In this document: piece by piece, positions 1 to 10,860 of the stretch
How the letters are laid out: the number at the start of each line of letters is the position of its first letter
How positions within the stretch are numbered: position 1 is the first letter of the stretch
From: Calycina herbarum
Lineage: Eukaryota > Ascomycota > Leotiomycetes > Helotiales > Pezizellaceae
Assembly (NCBI GenBank): GCA_001414485.1
Contig: LLEY01000144.1
Location: forward strand, 101,590-165,589
DNA: 64,000 nucleotides
Direction: 5' to 3'
Position numbers and translations under genes: made by a program
The notes under the pieces: model-generated
The model's database searches: none
Told to the model about the DNA's origin: nothing
Seen by the model: only the letters and a program-made list of their open reading frames with translations

Positions 1-1512
1 CGAAAGTTTTGTTGGAATGGTTGATTCATAGGCCCAGACGGAGCCATCTGTTGGTATGGGGGAGACTGGGAATTATTGTTGTAGAAAGGCCCCTGCGACC
101 CACCAGGACTATTATTGTAATTGTTGCCCCCTTGATGTTGTTGCTGCTGGAAGTTTTGAGGATTCTGGGGGTATTGACTGAATCGACTGTTAGCTATGAC
201 GACATACATTTGGGAGGAAGACGTACGGTTGGGGTGAGTATTGTTGTCCTCCCCATCCACCTCTACCTCCAGAGTATGGCGACTGTGCTTGAGGTGAGCC
301 ATGATATGAGTTTGGCGTCATGTGATGTTGGGGGGACTGAGAATATTGTCTAGGGTCCATGGGGGGCCCCTGGTTGTACTGAGGTTTCAGTGGAAATGCA
401 GCTTGCATCTGTTGATGTGGGTTATAACCCTGCTGTCCGCCATAGTAGCCCCTGTTGTTCATCTTATCCGATTTTCGTCTTGCCTCAACACTGTTTGCAC
501 CCGAGGCAGTAGTGGGTGATTGCTTCGAGGGTTTTACCTCGATGCTATTTGCACCCGAAGCGGTAGAAATCCGTGGTCTGCTTGTATTTCTCTTTTCGGA
601 TCTGTATTCGCCTCGAGCTGGTCTTTCCTCTTCCTCTCTTGGTCTAGGATCCTTCTCCCTGGGAGATCTGCCTCTGACCTTGAAGTCTTTGTGTGGAACT
701 GGTGAGCGTGGTCGAGAACGGCTGGAAGGTTCGTAGCGAGCGATATCCGGAGATCGACGTCCAGTTTGAGATGATGGGGCTCTCTTGCGGTCTTTATCCT
801 TGATTTTCTCGAAAGGGGACCTCTCACGCACCTTTGGGGGATAGTCTACGGGAGACCGGCCACGTCTCGAGTGTCGCGAAACAGACCGACGGCGAGTGAA
901 TTCTGGTCTTTCCGTCTTATTAGGTCGTGGGCTTGGAGACCGTTTTCTTCGTTCGTATGTCCCGGATTCTCGATGGTGTTTGTGCTTTCCTTCTGAACGA
1001 CTGTCCAGAGGTCTCCGTTCGGTTGAGCGTTTCCGAGGGGGAAGCAGGGAGAGAGGCCGTCGTTTCTTTTCAGACCGCAAGGACTCTCGTTCCAAATTCG
1101 GTGGACTACGGGATGCTTCCCTCCTGGATTTTTTGTGATGACTTCGAGCCGGCGAAGGGCTTCGAGTCTTGCGCCTCTTACTTGATGATGGCGACTGATA
1201 AGTTGTGGTACGTTTTGGCTTGTCAGAGCCTCGCGTGTCAAGCAACTCTCTGCCTCTATTCCTTTCCCTCACCTCCTCCCCGGAATCCCTCCTTGGTGAT
1301 CGTGATGTTCTCCTCCTGCGCTCGTGGCTGCGTTCGCGCGGTCTGTCGTTATGGCGGGATATAGGCCTCGATTTGACAGGCGTATGGTCCCGCTCCTTGG
1401 AATCTTCGTGGCGCCGTGATGGAGGTGATCGCGATCGTCGTTGATGTGCAACTCCTCGATCGACTCTGCCTCGTTCTCTGCGATCGTCGCCGTGGCTCCA
1501 GCTGTCTTTCAT
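1..1512 (-). CDS. RS-rich, then Q/N/G-rich protein, 5' part of gene (possible CTK1/CDK12-like kinase N-terminus)
   Basis: The gene runs off the left edge, so only its N-terminal part is visible. Exon 1 is 227-1512, a 40-bp intron is 187-226 (donor GTACGT, branch GCTAAC, acceptor CAG), and exon 2 is 1-186 and continues out of the window. The first 380 or so residues are dense in Arg-Ser and Ser-Pro (RSRSPP, SPRRDS, RSPSP). The rest is low-complexity Q/N/P/G. I chose the Met at 1512; an in-frame upstream Met at 1608 would add 32 residues. RS tails of this kind sit in front of the kinase domain of CTD kinases of the Ctk1/CDK12 group and in splicing factors. The kinase identity is inferred from general resemblance; no catalytic domain lies in the window. 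A 5' UTR intron is possible upstream (GTGAGT donor near 1760). Confidence 0.6.
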
Positions 1513-3893
1513 TGCGACATACCGGGCTTGAGAACGTTGTGGGAGAAGTCGTGATTTGGCTGTGTCGCTGGCCGTGAGTTTTGAAGCTAAAATGTGCTTC
1601 TCGCCCATCTCGGTTAGGCTGGCCAGGATGCCCGTGACTCTCCGATTGGCATGAAAAGAAAGATGAAGTGCAGAGAACGAAACGCGATATGATATGAAGA
1701 TAGAGAAGAAGTAGGAACGAAGAGAGCAAGGCGGCGTCTGTTTCCCCAGCAGAACTCACCGTTGGTGGGAAGTTTGGTCGCGAGGTTGAAGTTGATGTTG
1801 GGGGTTCAAGGATTTTGGCGTGGTCTTTCGCGGGTGTGATTGAACCTTGGAAGTCGCTCCGTTGCGCGGCTCCCAGAAAGGCGACCAGGCGAGCGCTCCT
1901 GCGACCTCCTGCTCGCACCGAATATTACATATTGAAGTCACACGAGTATGCAAGTTATCTACGGAAAGCTCAGGCTATTAAGCCAGAGCAAAAAAAAAAC
2001 AAGTACCAGATCCCTCCTCTTTCAAGCCCTCAGTTTTGAGCCCCATTCGCGCTGGCATGCCATTCACGCTGCCTGATATATAATTTCACCGAGCAAGAAC
2101 AAGGAGCACTTGAAAACCTCAACCACCACCAAATCTTGTGCCACGACCTTCAAGCAAGGTAACACAGGCTTTGATGTGTTTGAAATCCAGCCGGGAGGTC
2201 AAAGGACGAAAAGATGGCGATGATGTTCTCCCGTCCTTGACAAGGTGATGGTGAGTCTCGATGGTGGAGATATCTGCTACCGCTGCCTTCTCCGAAAGCA
2301 TTCCCACCTCATGTGCAGCACGATTCTAGTGGTCAGCCCCGAGCTGCACAGGAGTTGGAACTGGTGGTAACATGTCCTTGCTAGTCGTAAGGATGGGTAG
2401 TGCCTCGAAATAATCCACCTGCGAGCGAGTTCACAACGCAACGTGAACAACGAAGGATACATAACAACGGTAGTATCGACGGAGGTCTATACCAAACAAG
2501 GTCGATGTACGGGGTCCTGGGAATATGTATGCTGTACTAGTTGAACACCAACTGTAAATCCATCAACTGAGAATTCAACACGGCTGTCCTATTCGGAGGC
2601 CATAGATTGCTGCTACCCGTGTTCTGGAGTCATGAATCAGGTTGTGACGAAAATGCTCAGCCCACACCGTTGCGTGGTTGATTTAGAAATTCAAGCACTT
2701 CAAGAGTATGAGAATGGCACAAGTCATACTCGGCCGTGGGTGGCTCGACGACATAGGAGCCGTGATATCTTGTCAGTTCCATTTGACCCAACCTGGAAGG
2801 TTGCCTGCCCTCAAACCTCAGCCCCCCCCATGGCGGATCTGTTCGTATGCGAAAACTGGAAAGACTTGGTATGTTGCATATTGGACAGAATGTACACCCA
2901 GGCGCCTTCAACCATTGTCATGAAGAATAATTATTTGATGATCGGAAAGAGTGGACTGCGACCGAGCAAGAAGACCAATGTCATGGTATCACGCCAAACT
3001 GGCCCTGGGTTCTCCCCACCACACGAGTGAATTTCGGAACGTGAAAACCGGTCTATCCTCCTCAAACTGGTCCTCGCTCTATGACTTCCATTACAAGAAT
3101 ATGGGGAGAGTATCTGCGGATTGCGAAGGGCTGTTCACGGGCTTTTGATGAAGCGCCGACTTGATGGGCGGTACTGCGGGCGGTGATGACGATCATGGTG
3201 GTTACCGTCTATTCATTGCGGGCTGCTGCCAGAAGCGGTTGGAAGGCATGTGGTAGATGCCGGCGAGGTGGTATAAGAAGAGTACTCAATATGCGCTGCG
3301 GATGATCGCTGAGGGTAGTTAGGAGACGTCGTGAGGCAGCTCTGGGGTGCCCTAGTTGGGAGGATGAGGTTTGTGTTGATTCCCAGCGTAGGCCAGGCCA
3401 GCTATCGTGTGGTGTGCTGAGATGTTCGCTATTTCGGAACCTCACCGTACTAGGCTTGATGTGCACAAGCGCGTCTTAGAGCACGTGAATCGGATAAGAC
3501 TGAGCATCCCTGCTTCTAGCAAAGAAGGCTGAAAGAAGAGCTCAAGACATTTTGTGCTTGCGCCAACAGACAATTCTGTACCAATAGACCATAATCCTAA
3601 CTCCACTACCAACTGCCTCACTCGTGGCTCTACTCTCGAATAAAAACAGGTCCCTCCCAGAATGATACCCCGATAACCATTCTTGCATATCAACACTTGC
3701 ATTGGCCTTCCCAAAAGCCAGAAGCCCCTGTGGCCTTTACACATCTATTGGGCTCGCGCGAACGAGCTTCCCACCACCACCACACCGATAATTCCAGAAA
3801 CCATTATAATTCTGCGGTCTGGGGGAGCTTGGTGCCCTGCGTTTATAAGCTGTGATCCATTCTAAAATCAGGGTTGGGACAACTGTTCAAATT
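1513..3893. other. Intergenic, 2.4 kb
   Basis: This holds the 5' leader of the minus-strand RS-rich gene (about 1513-1900) and the promoter of VPS54. I see no supported gene. The short open frames here have no recognisable domain and no consistent splice structure. Confidence 0.5.
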
Positions 3894-6800
3894 ATGGCAA
3901 CTCCCCGGCAATCCATTGATAGTCTCTCCTCCCCCCTCCACTCGCCATTGCGAAATGAATACCCTTTTCCTAGGTACGGACACATGATATGCTTTCTATA
4001 AGTATCCCTTGCTGACGGGTTACAGGCCGGGCTCCAGTCATAGATATATGCCCAGAAGAGGATCAACGGCAAGCTCGATACATTCAATAGGAGGAGCATT
4101 GGATACGGCGTCAAATTGGCATGGACTGAACGAATCTAGTCAAAATGGTAATATACAGCGGACTGGGGGTATGAGAGATGAAAGCTAATACTGTCTAGCA
4201 ATCTCCACGCTCCTCCAACCTCCCATTGTTCGAACCGGCCTACTTCCACACACTTCGGCTCCTGCATCCAGTACCCACAAGCCACCTACCTCACGAGATA
4301 TCCCACCTGTTACACTGACGAATATACCCAATGTCGACCCATCCGAGTTCAGGTCATATTTATCGCAAGTTGGGGCCCTCTATGATGCGTTGCAGAGGGC
4401 CAAAGACAACGAGGAGGAAGGGGGAACTCAGCTTTTGAGGAAGGGAAATAAATTAGACGACTTTGCGGATTTACTGGATCCAAATCAGCGATCTTCCACT
4501 CGGCCGAATCTCTCAAAAAAGGCGTCTCTTGCTTCATTGGCATCATCCATCGAAAGCCCCATGCCACGGCGGAGGTCAAGTGGTGGGATAAGACGTCTAG
4601 CACATGCTCCTACTCCTTTATCCACAATTCCAAATGTATATTTTGAGGAAGACTTTCATCTAGAGAATCCTCGTACATTTGATGTTGTTAGTGAACGCTC
4701 GGAGGTTGTAAAGCCTGCCCCTGGGACGCCAGACGAACGTAAAGGGCAAAATGGGAATGCTGTTGGACCGAGGAAGGCTCTTGCAACCAATGCGATTCTG
4801 CAGGAAAAATTGTCATGGTATATGGACACAATTGAAGTTCATCTCATCTCCTCAATTTCAACCGCATCTACCTCGTTTTTCGCTGCGTTAGGCTCACTCC
4901 GTGAACTGCACTCCGAGGCTGCCGATTCTGTGGACCGTATTAAGACTCTACGGAAGGAGCTGGCAGAGCTGGATCAAGAGATGGCCATCGGGGGTCTAGA
5001 AATTGTCAACAAGAAGCGTCGAATGGAGAACCTTAAACAACTAGGTGATGCAGTGCAACAACTAAAACGGATTGTGGATGGCGTAGCCAGTTGTGAGATT
5101 TTAGTGGATAGTGGCGAGGTTGAAAAGGCCATGGATGCTATTGACAGCTTGGAGATGCTCATTGCTGGAGAAACCGAAGTAGAAGGATCCGTAAAGGTCG
5201 ATATACAACTCCGTGACCTCAGTGGAGCCACTGCATTACAAGGTGTTACGAATGACCTCGATACTTTGAGATTGCGCATTGGCAAAACTTTCGAAACGAG
5301 ATTTCTCAACGCTCTCATTGGGGATTTACGGCGTCATGTTACCTCCGTGGCCACCCCTGACATATTGAAGCGTTGGAGTAGTGCATCTCAAAGATCCAGA
5401 GGTGCACACAACCGAGAGCCTTCAGCGTATCCAACATTCCTAACATTAAGTGACGATTTCAGGGCTGAGCTCGCTTCAAATCTGAATGGTTTACATCGCG
5501 CCAAGTATACCTCACCAGCTACTTCTGCTTACCGAGAATCGGTATTGCGAGAAGTTCGTAATATTATTCGACGTCCACTTCCAGCATCGAATGACGATGA
5601 CGCTGATTCCATGATGTCAACGTCAACAATTGGGGCAGGAAGACAAAAGTCGCAAGCTGAAAAGTCTTCAATACTGGCACGCAATCTGAGAGCCTTGGAC
5701 CCTGATGACGCTGAAGATCTTCTCATGAAAACTTATATCGGCGTTGGGGAGACTTTGAGGAGACTTGGTACTCAGGTCAAGATCCTGTTAGATGTGACGA
5801 GCACGATTGGGGACCCGGACGGTCTAGGCGGGATGAAATCCCCACCAAGAAGCCCAAATATAGCAGCTCTCGACGGCCGGATGGCAGCGGCGCGGGCCAA
5901 TGCAGGTCCAAATATCCAAGAAGAGATGCATATAGCCTTGGACATGTCGAATCTCTTGGGTCAAGCTGTTGACATCGCCCAAGACAAGATAGTAAAGGTT
6001 TTGAGAGTGAGATCTGAGCAGACTGTTCATCTCCCTGTTGAGAGTTTCCTGAGATACTTCACTCTGAACCTACTCTTCGCTAATGAGTGCGAGGCGGTCT
6101 CAGGAAGGAGCGGCACAGCCTTGAAAAATGTCGTCAATGGTCACATAAAAGATTATGTGAATCAGCTCTGCGATTCTGAGCGGCAGTCCTTGGCTACCGG
6201 TATGGATGCTGATCCATGGGCAGCGAAAGATTTCACAGAATCCGATAACGAAGAATTGACCCGAATACTATCCGCAAGCACAGAAGATGCAGAAGCTTGG
6301 AGTATCGGAAGCAAAATATGGCAACCACCCTCACAATCCTCGACGGGCTCATTATCAGTCCCACAACTTTCCCAAATCAATGGTACCTCTGGCACCTCAA
6401 CTCCCAACAACGCATCCTCAAAAGCAACGACACGATCTGCAGTCATCGAAGGCGAATCCTTCATTCTCCCCGCTTCAGCATTCCTATGTCTCCACGGCAT
6501 ATCATGCTTCCTCCTCCTAAATACCGGAATACCATCCATGACATCCGAAATCGCCACATCCATCCTCTCATACCTCACACTCTTCAACTCGCGCTGTACG
6601 CAACTAATCCTAGGCGCCGGAGCAACACGCTCCGCAGGCTTGAAAAATATCACAACCAAACATCTCGCACTAGCATCTCAAGCCTTATCATTCATCAGCA
6701 CCCTCATCCCTCATATCCGAGAATTCGTCCGTCGCCATGCCGGTTCCGGCGCCGCGGTCTCAAATCTCATGGGCGAATTCGATAAAGTGCGTCGTGCGTA

Positions 6801-7396
6801 CTTGGAACATCAACAATCCATCTACGATAAATTAGTCGATATCATGGCCGGTCGGGCAACTGCCCACGCGAGATCTATGAAGACGATTGATTGGGAGAAG
6901 GAGGATAGGGGTGGTGTGAATGCGTATATGGAGACCCTAACCAAGGAGACTAGTACGCTGCATCGCGTGCTGAATAAACACCTGGCGCCTATGACGGTGA
7001 GGATGATTATGGATCCTGTATTTAAGAGTTATAAGGATCAGTGGGGGAGGGCTTTCGAGGATGTTGTTTTGAGGAGCGCGGGGGCCCAGACGAGGTATGC
7101 ATCAATCTAACAAAAGCACAAGGTCATTTCGCTAATGTGATTATAGGATGCTTCGCGATGCAGAATATTTCAAGACCAAAATCGGGGGCTTGGATGGTGC
7201 GGGTGATACTGCTGATTTCCTCATCAAACTCGTGAAGAATAAGACTGTTCCTATAGCAAAGGAACCGGAAACAACTCCAGCGGTCCAACCAGAGAAGGCT
7301 GAGACGATAAATGAGAAGAGTAATGGGGTTGAGACACCTGAGACGAATGGGAAAGATACTAAGGAGAATGGGGCTAAAGAGGAGAAAGCATCATGA
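3894..7396 (+). CDS. VPS54: Vps54, GARP tethering complex subunit
   Basis: Vps54 is a subunit of the GARP complex (Vps51-54), which tethers endosome-derived vesicles at the trans-Golgi network. Exons are 3894-3973, 4026-4147, 4199-7094 and 7147-7396, separated by 51-52-bp introns that all keep frame, giving 1115 residues. The N-terminal 215 residues are Ser/Pro-rich. The block EEDFHLENPRTFDVVSE (about 215-232) and the LSWYMDTIEVHLISS block (about 270) are characteristic of the Vps54 N-terminal region. A long helical coiled-coil segment follows. The conserved C-terminal domain lies around residues 630-980. The last exon adds a charged, disordered E/K/N-rich tail. The start was chosen because two small 5' exons join in frame to the main exon. 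The gene looks intact. Confidence 0.88.
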
Positions 7397-7721
7397 AGTA
7401 AATGTCATTAACAAGAAGGATCCGTTTCTTGGGATATTGTAAAATATGGGTTTTTTTGATCAATGTATATTTTTGATGGGAGATTTTGAGTTGATCTGTG
7501 TTTCTTTTCTTGCCTACTGCGTCGTTGGGATACTCTATGTAAGTATTTGTTTGAGCTCTGCGACGTCTTTTCGCTTATTTGTTCCCATCTTTACAAGGAT
7601 TGGTTTGTCGAGGGGATTTGGATGTCGAAGTCTTTGGAAGTTCGGCCATCGATAGCTAGCCTTGGGATAGACAGAAAAGTCGACTGAGTATTCCCCCCAC
7701 CACTTTAAAATACTCGAAGTT

Positions 7722-7871
7722 GGTGGCTTACTGGTTAATTCTCTCTTTTTTGGGCCCCAATTTTTTGGATGTTTGGCTTACTTGATACTTGCTGGCTCAC
7801 TTAATATACGTTGGCTTACTAGCATACTGCGAGCTTACTCGGTAATTGTTTGGGGGCCAAAAAGAGAGTTG
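7722..7871. repeat. Degenerate GGCTTACT tandem repeats flanked by an inverted repeat
   Basis: Five spaced copies of a GGCTTACT-like core (near 7725, 7775, 7793, 7812 and 7831) recur at roughly 18-50-bp spacing. The block is bracketed by CTCTCTTTTTTGGGCCCC at 7741 and its near reverse complement GGGGGCCAAAAAGAGAG at 7852. It could be a minisatellite or a small hairpin element. Confidence 0.45.
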
Positions 7872-8030
7872 TGTTACACAAAAATGCTGGTATGGCGGTA
7901 CAGTCTTAAGAGTTGTTTGAGAAGCTTGGGGACTTTGAATTTTATTTTTTGTTTCTTTGTTTCGACGTACTTGGACACAGGGTAGAATGGGTTTGTTGGC
8001 CGTTTTCTGGGGGTTCGAAAAGTTTATAAG

Positions 8031-8335
8031 GGTTTGTTGCATGTCGCAAATTTCTAATTTTCTCAAACGTTGTAGAATAAAGAGCGTAGATCGGATGAAA
8101 CTCATTTCTTAAATGTTTACTGAAACATATGAGAAGTGAAAATTGTAAAAGGAAGTGGTTTTGTTACCGCGATTTCGAAAATATCCTAGATTTTTTAAAA
8201 TATCGAGTGAAATTTACGAATACTGGTGAGATGATTAAGACGTGAATATTGTTCAAGAAGAGAATTTGTTGCATGTCGCACTTTTGAAATTGTCTTAAAT
8301 TTCTAGGATATCGAGTGGAGATCAGATGAATTGAA
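8031..8335. repeat. Degenerate direct repeat, about 235-bp spacing
   Basis: The stretch starting TTTGTTGCATGTCGCA near 8033 recurs near 8266, followed in both copies by a similar AT-rich tail ending in a GATCGGATGAA / GATCAGATGAA element. A related AT-rich segment with TATCGAGTG lies between them near 8200. No coding content is seen. Confidence 0.45.
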
Positions 8336-8550
8336 TTATTTAGTGGTTTCATGGAGTATCGTGAAATCTGCCCAGGAGACAGCCTAAAGCGGTAGGGCAG
8401 ACATAACCCTGTATTTGCATATGGTTACAAAACACTACCTACACACTCTCTCTCTTTCCGCTCAGCCTCGACCTCGATCATCGCCAGCTATATTGTATCT
8501 CAAGTCTTTGCGCCGTTTGGAAGTCTGGCTTCTGGAGTTATGTTCTAAAC

Positions 8551-10860
8551 ATGTCCTTCGGTTGGTCTGTTGGGGATATCGCCCAGGCTATCACTCTCGT
8601 CGTCAAAGTCGTGAAGGCCTTGGATGGGGTAGATGGAGCGGGAGCCAGTTACCGCGAGGCTGTCGCCTTTCTGACAACATTGAAACGTACTTTGGAGCCA
8701 TTAAAGAGTACTAGTGCTCTCCGATTGTCGCCAGAATATAGCGAGGAGATCCAAGAAATTGTTGACGAGATCAAAGGCCCTATCGATCATTTCCTTGGAC
8801 TTGCAGCCAAGTTTGAGCCGAGTCTTGGTGCGCAATCTAGACATCATCAACATATCGGAAGAAAGCTTCAATGGAGGTTCAAGACATCAAAGAAGGTTGC
8901 TGAGTTGAGAACGAGCATAGAGAGCCAACTTGGTATTTTGAACAGCTTGTTGCAGCGACTTACGCTGTAAGTGGAATTCCGGTTATCTCAAATTTGCGTA
9001 TGTCTTTCGGACTAACAGAACAACCAAGAGAGACGGTGGTATCCATGGAGACAAAACTTGGTAGCGAGCTCCGAAGAAACTTTCAAGAAGTCATTGATCC
9101 TCGACTTGTCGCAATTCTCAAGGAACAGTTACAGCCAATTACAGAAAGTTTAAAGGACAATCAGAAATTAGCAAACCAGAGTTCTGAAGTAGATGCATTA
9201 ACCTCAAAGCTTGACAGCCATTCCACAATCCTTGAAAGCCCCCAAGAAAGACAGTCAGGGCCTCCACCCCACCCCACCCCCCAATAGGGAAGCAGTGGGA
9301 ATACAAAACTTTGCTGTCAAAATTCCAAAGAGTTGAAATTACGCAAAATACTGCAGTCGAAACCATCAAGCAGCACATCGACAGCTCCATAGAGGATTTG
9401 AGAACTGGTCACCCTCATCAAAGGAACAGAAGTCTCCTGTCAAGGAGAATGCAACTAGCCACAAGCCAAAGGGACAACCAACTGGATGAGCCTCTCCAAG
9501 AGCTAGTGAACACCTCCCACAATCAGATTCTCGATGGTGGTTCTTTGGAAGATTTGTAAGTGATCTCTCTCTCAATCTTCTCAAGTCTGTGGCTAAAACA
9601 TTTGAATAGATACTACCTCGTTCTTGTGGGTCTACGTAGCAGCCTTCAGGATTGTTTAACTAACACTCTCCAAGGTTTACTCTCACTCGGAAATTTAAAC
9701 CCGTACCAGTTCTGACACCAATACTTCTGGCAAAATATCACATATCTTTCTATGACGCTCTCGGCAGGCCTCCCCGTGTTCTTGACATTAGCTGTTTCGT
9801 CAGCTATAAGGTGCTTATCGTCACAAGATCCCTCACGAAAACATTTCTAATTACTATAAACAGGTGTTCAAAGCCTTCTTGGAGAAGTCTTTCGCAGATA
9901 CGCATGGAGCTTCTTGGGTCAATCGAGGTTCATACAAATTGGCGAATGCCAAAGACAATTCTGAGATGACTCCTCAGGCATGGTCACAGAAGATCACCCC
10001 AGGCACACGAGTGATGATGTACATGCTTGTAGAGGGTCTTTTGCTCCCAGAGAAAATCTGTCCCACTGCTTTTTGCTCCGGTGTTCTTAGGGGCGAACCG
10101 AAAGCTTTTTTTAGAATCTGGTTTGAGATCTATAAACATGTCAGTACCTAGCTAACATTGGTTTAGTTCTGGATGTGGGATGGAGGTTCGAACGGAAGAC
10201 GAACAAAAGGCCAGTATTTCACAGGTAAAACCACTGTCAATCTACCAAGATGGCGACTCGAAACAAGTGAGTACGGCGGAAGGATCTCCTCAAAATACGG
10301 AACTCAGAAGCAAAGTTTGCCAAAGGGGGAATCTCTTTACCGAGGGTGTGACTTTCAAACGAGTAGAACGGCGCCTGATTAAACCTCCTGCGCCTAATTT
10401 GAACCCCGTGCAGCCAAAAGGAAATAAGGCAGAATCATTAATTAGCTCTGCGTCCCAACTTCAGTCAGCAACGGCGAGTTCTCCACAAACATTGTCCTAC
10501 GAAAGAAATCGCTATTGGATGCCAAAGCATGATATTAACAAAAAAGTTATCGTTCAAGAGATCCAGTATCATCTTGGACCTGATGCTACTGTATTACCAT
10601 ATACACGAGAGGTACTTTTTTATGTGACCATGTAGTTTTTATATACTAATTCAACCATCAGGGGGAGGATGGTTTTCTCATTTCGACACCCGGAGAATGC
10701 TTCACGGATGTGAGCTATTACTTCCGGGCGCTGTGTTGTTGAAGTGAACTCAAACTGACTTGGTATAGGAGCAAATAGACGACATGCGTCGTAAGTCCCG
10801 GGAAGTATGGTAGAAGCAAGCAGCGGGACGATTGAAAAAAGAGTCCGGGCAACTTAAGCG
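8551..10860 (+). pseudogene. Broken gene: fungal helical N-terminal domain + coiled coil + ubiquitin-like (ULD-type) domain
   Basis: Residues 1-139 (8551-8966) are a helical N-terminal domain of the kind found on fungal NLR-like and ankyrin proteins (MSFGWSVGDIAQAITL opening, alpha-helical throughout). A coiled-coil part follows at 9029-9555. Next comes a ubiquitin-like domain (about 9700-10150) with the hallmark HISFYDALGRPPRVLDI, then a disordered linker and a C-terminal module (10510-10813) with RYWMP and EIQYHLGPDATV. Several breaks are visible. Frame is lost in the C-rich tract at 9264-9282. The first intron only works with an unusual AAG acceptor at 9028. A 35-nt gap must be removed near 9678 to keep frame. 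The codon after GAAGTATGG at 10811 is TAG, while coding-like sequence (KQAAGRLKKES) continues beyond it. Other introns (9556-9609 and the one ending just before GTGTTCAAAGCC) are normal. I read it as a recently decaying gene. Confidence 0.6.

Larger units (their letters stand above)
7397..8550. other. Intergenic with degenerate repeats
   Basis: This lies between the VPS54 stop and the decayed gene at 8551. It is AT-rich and has no convincing gene. It holds a short tandem/inverted repeat block near 7720-7871 and a degenerate direct duplication near 8031-8335, both listed separately. Confidence 0.5.

Noticed and set aside
2632..3030. 132-codon open frame in the first intergenic region
   Set aside because: Unusual composition, no motif, no splice-consistent extension; overlapping frames on both strands are similarly open.
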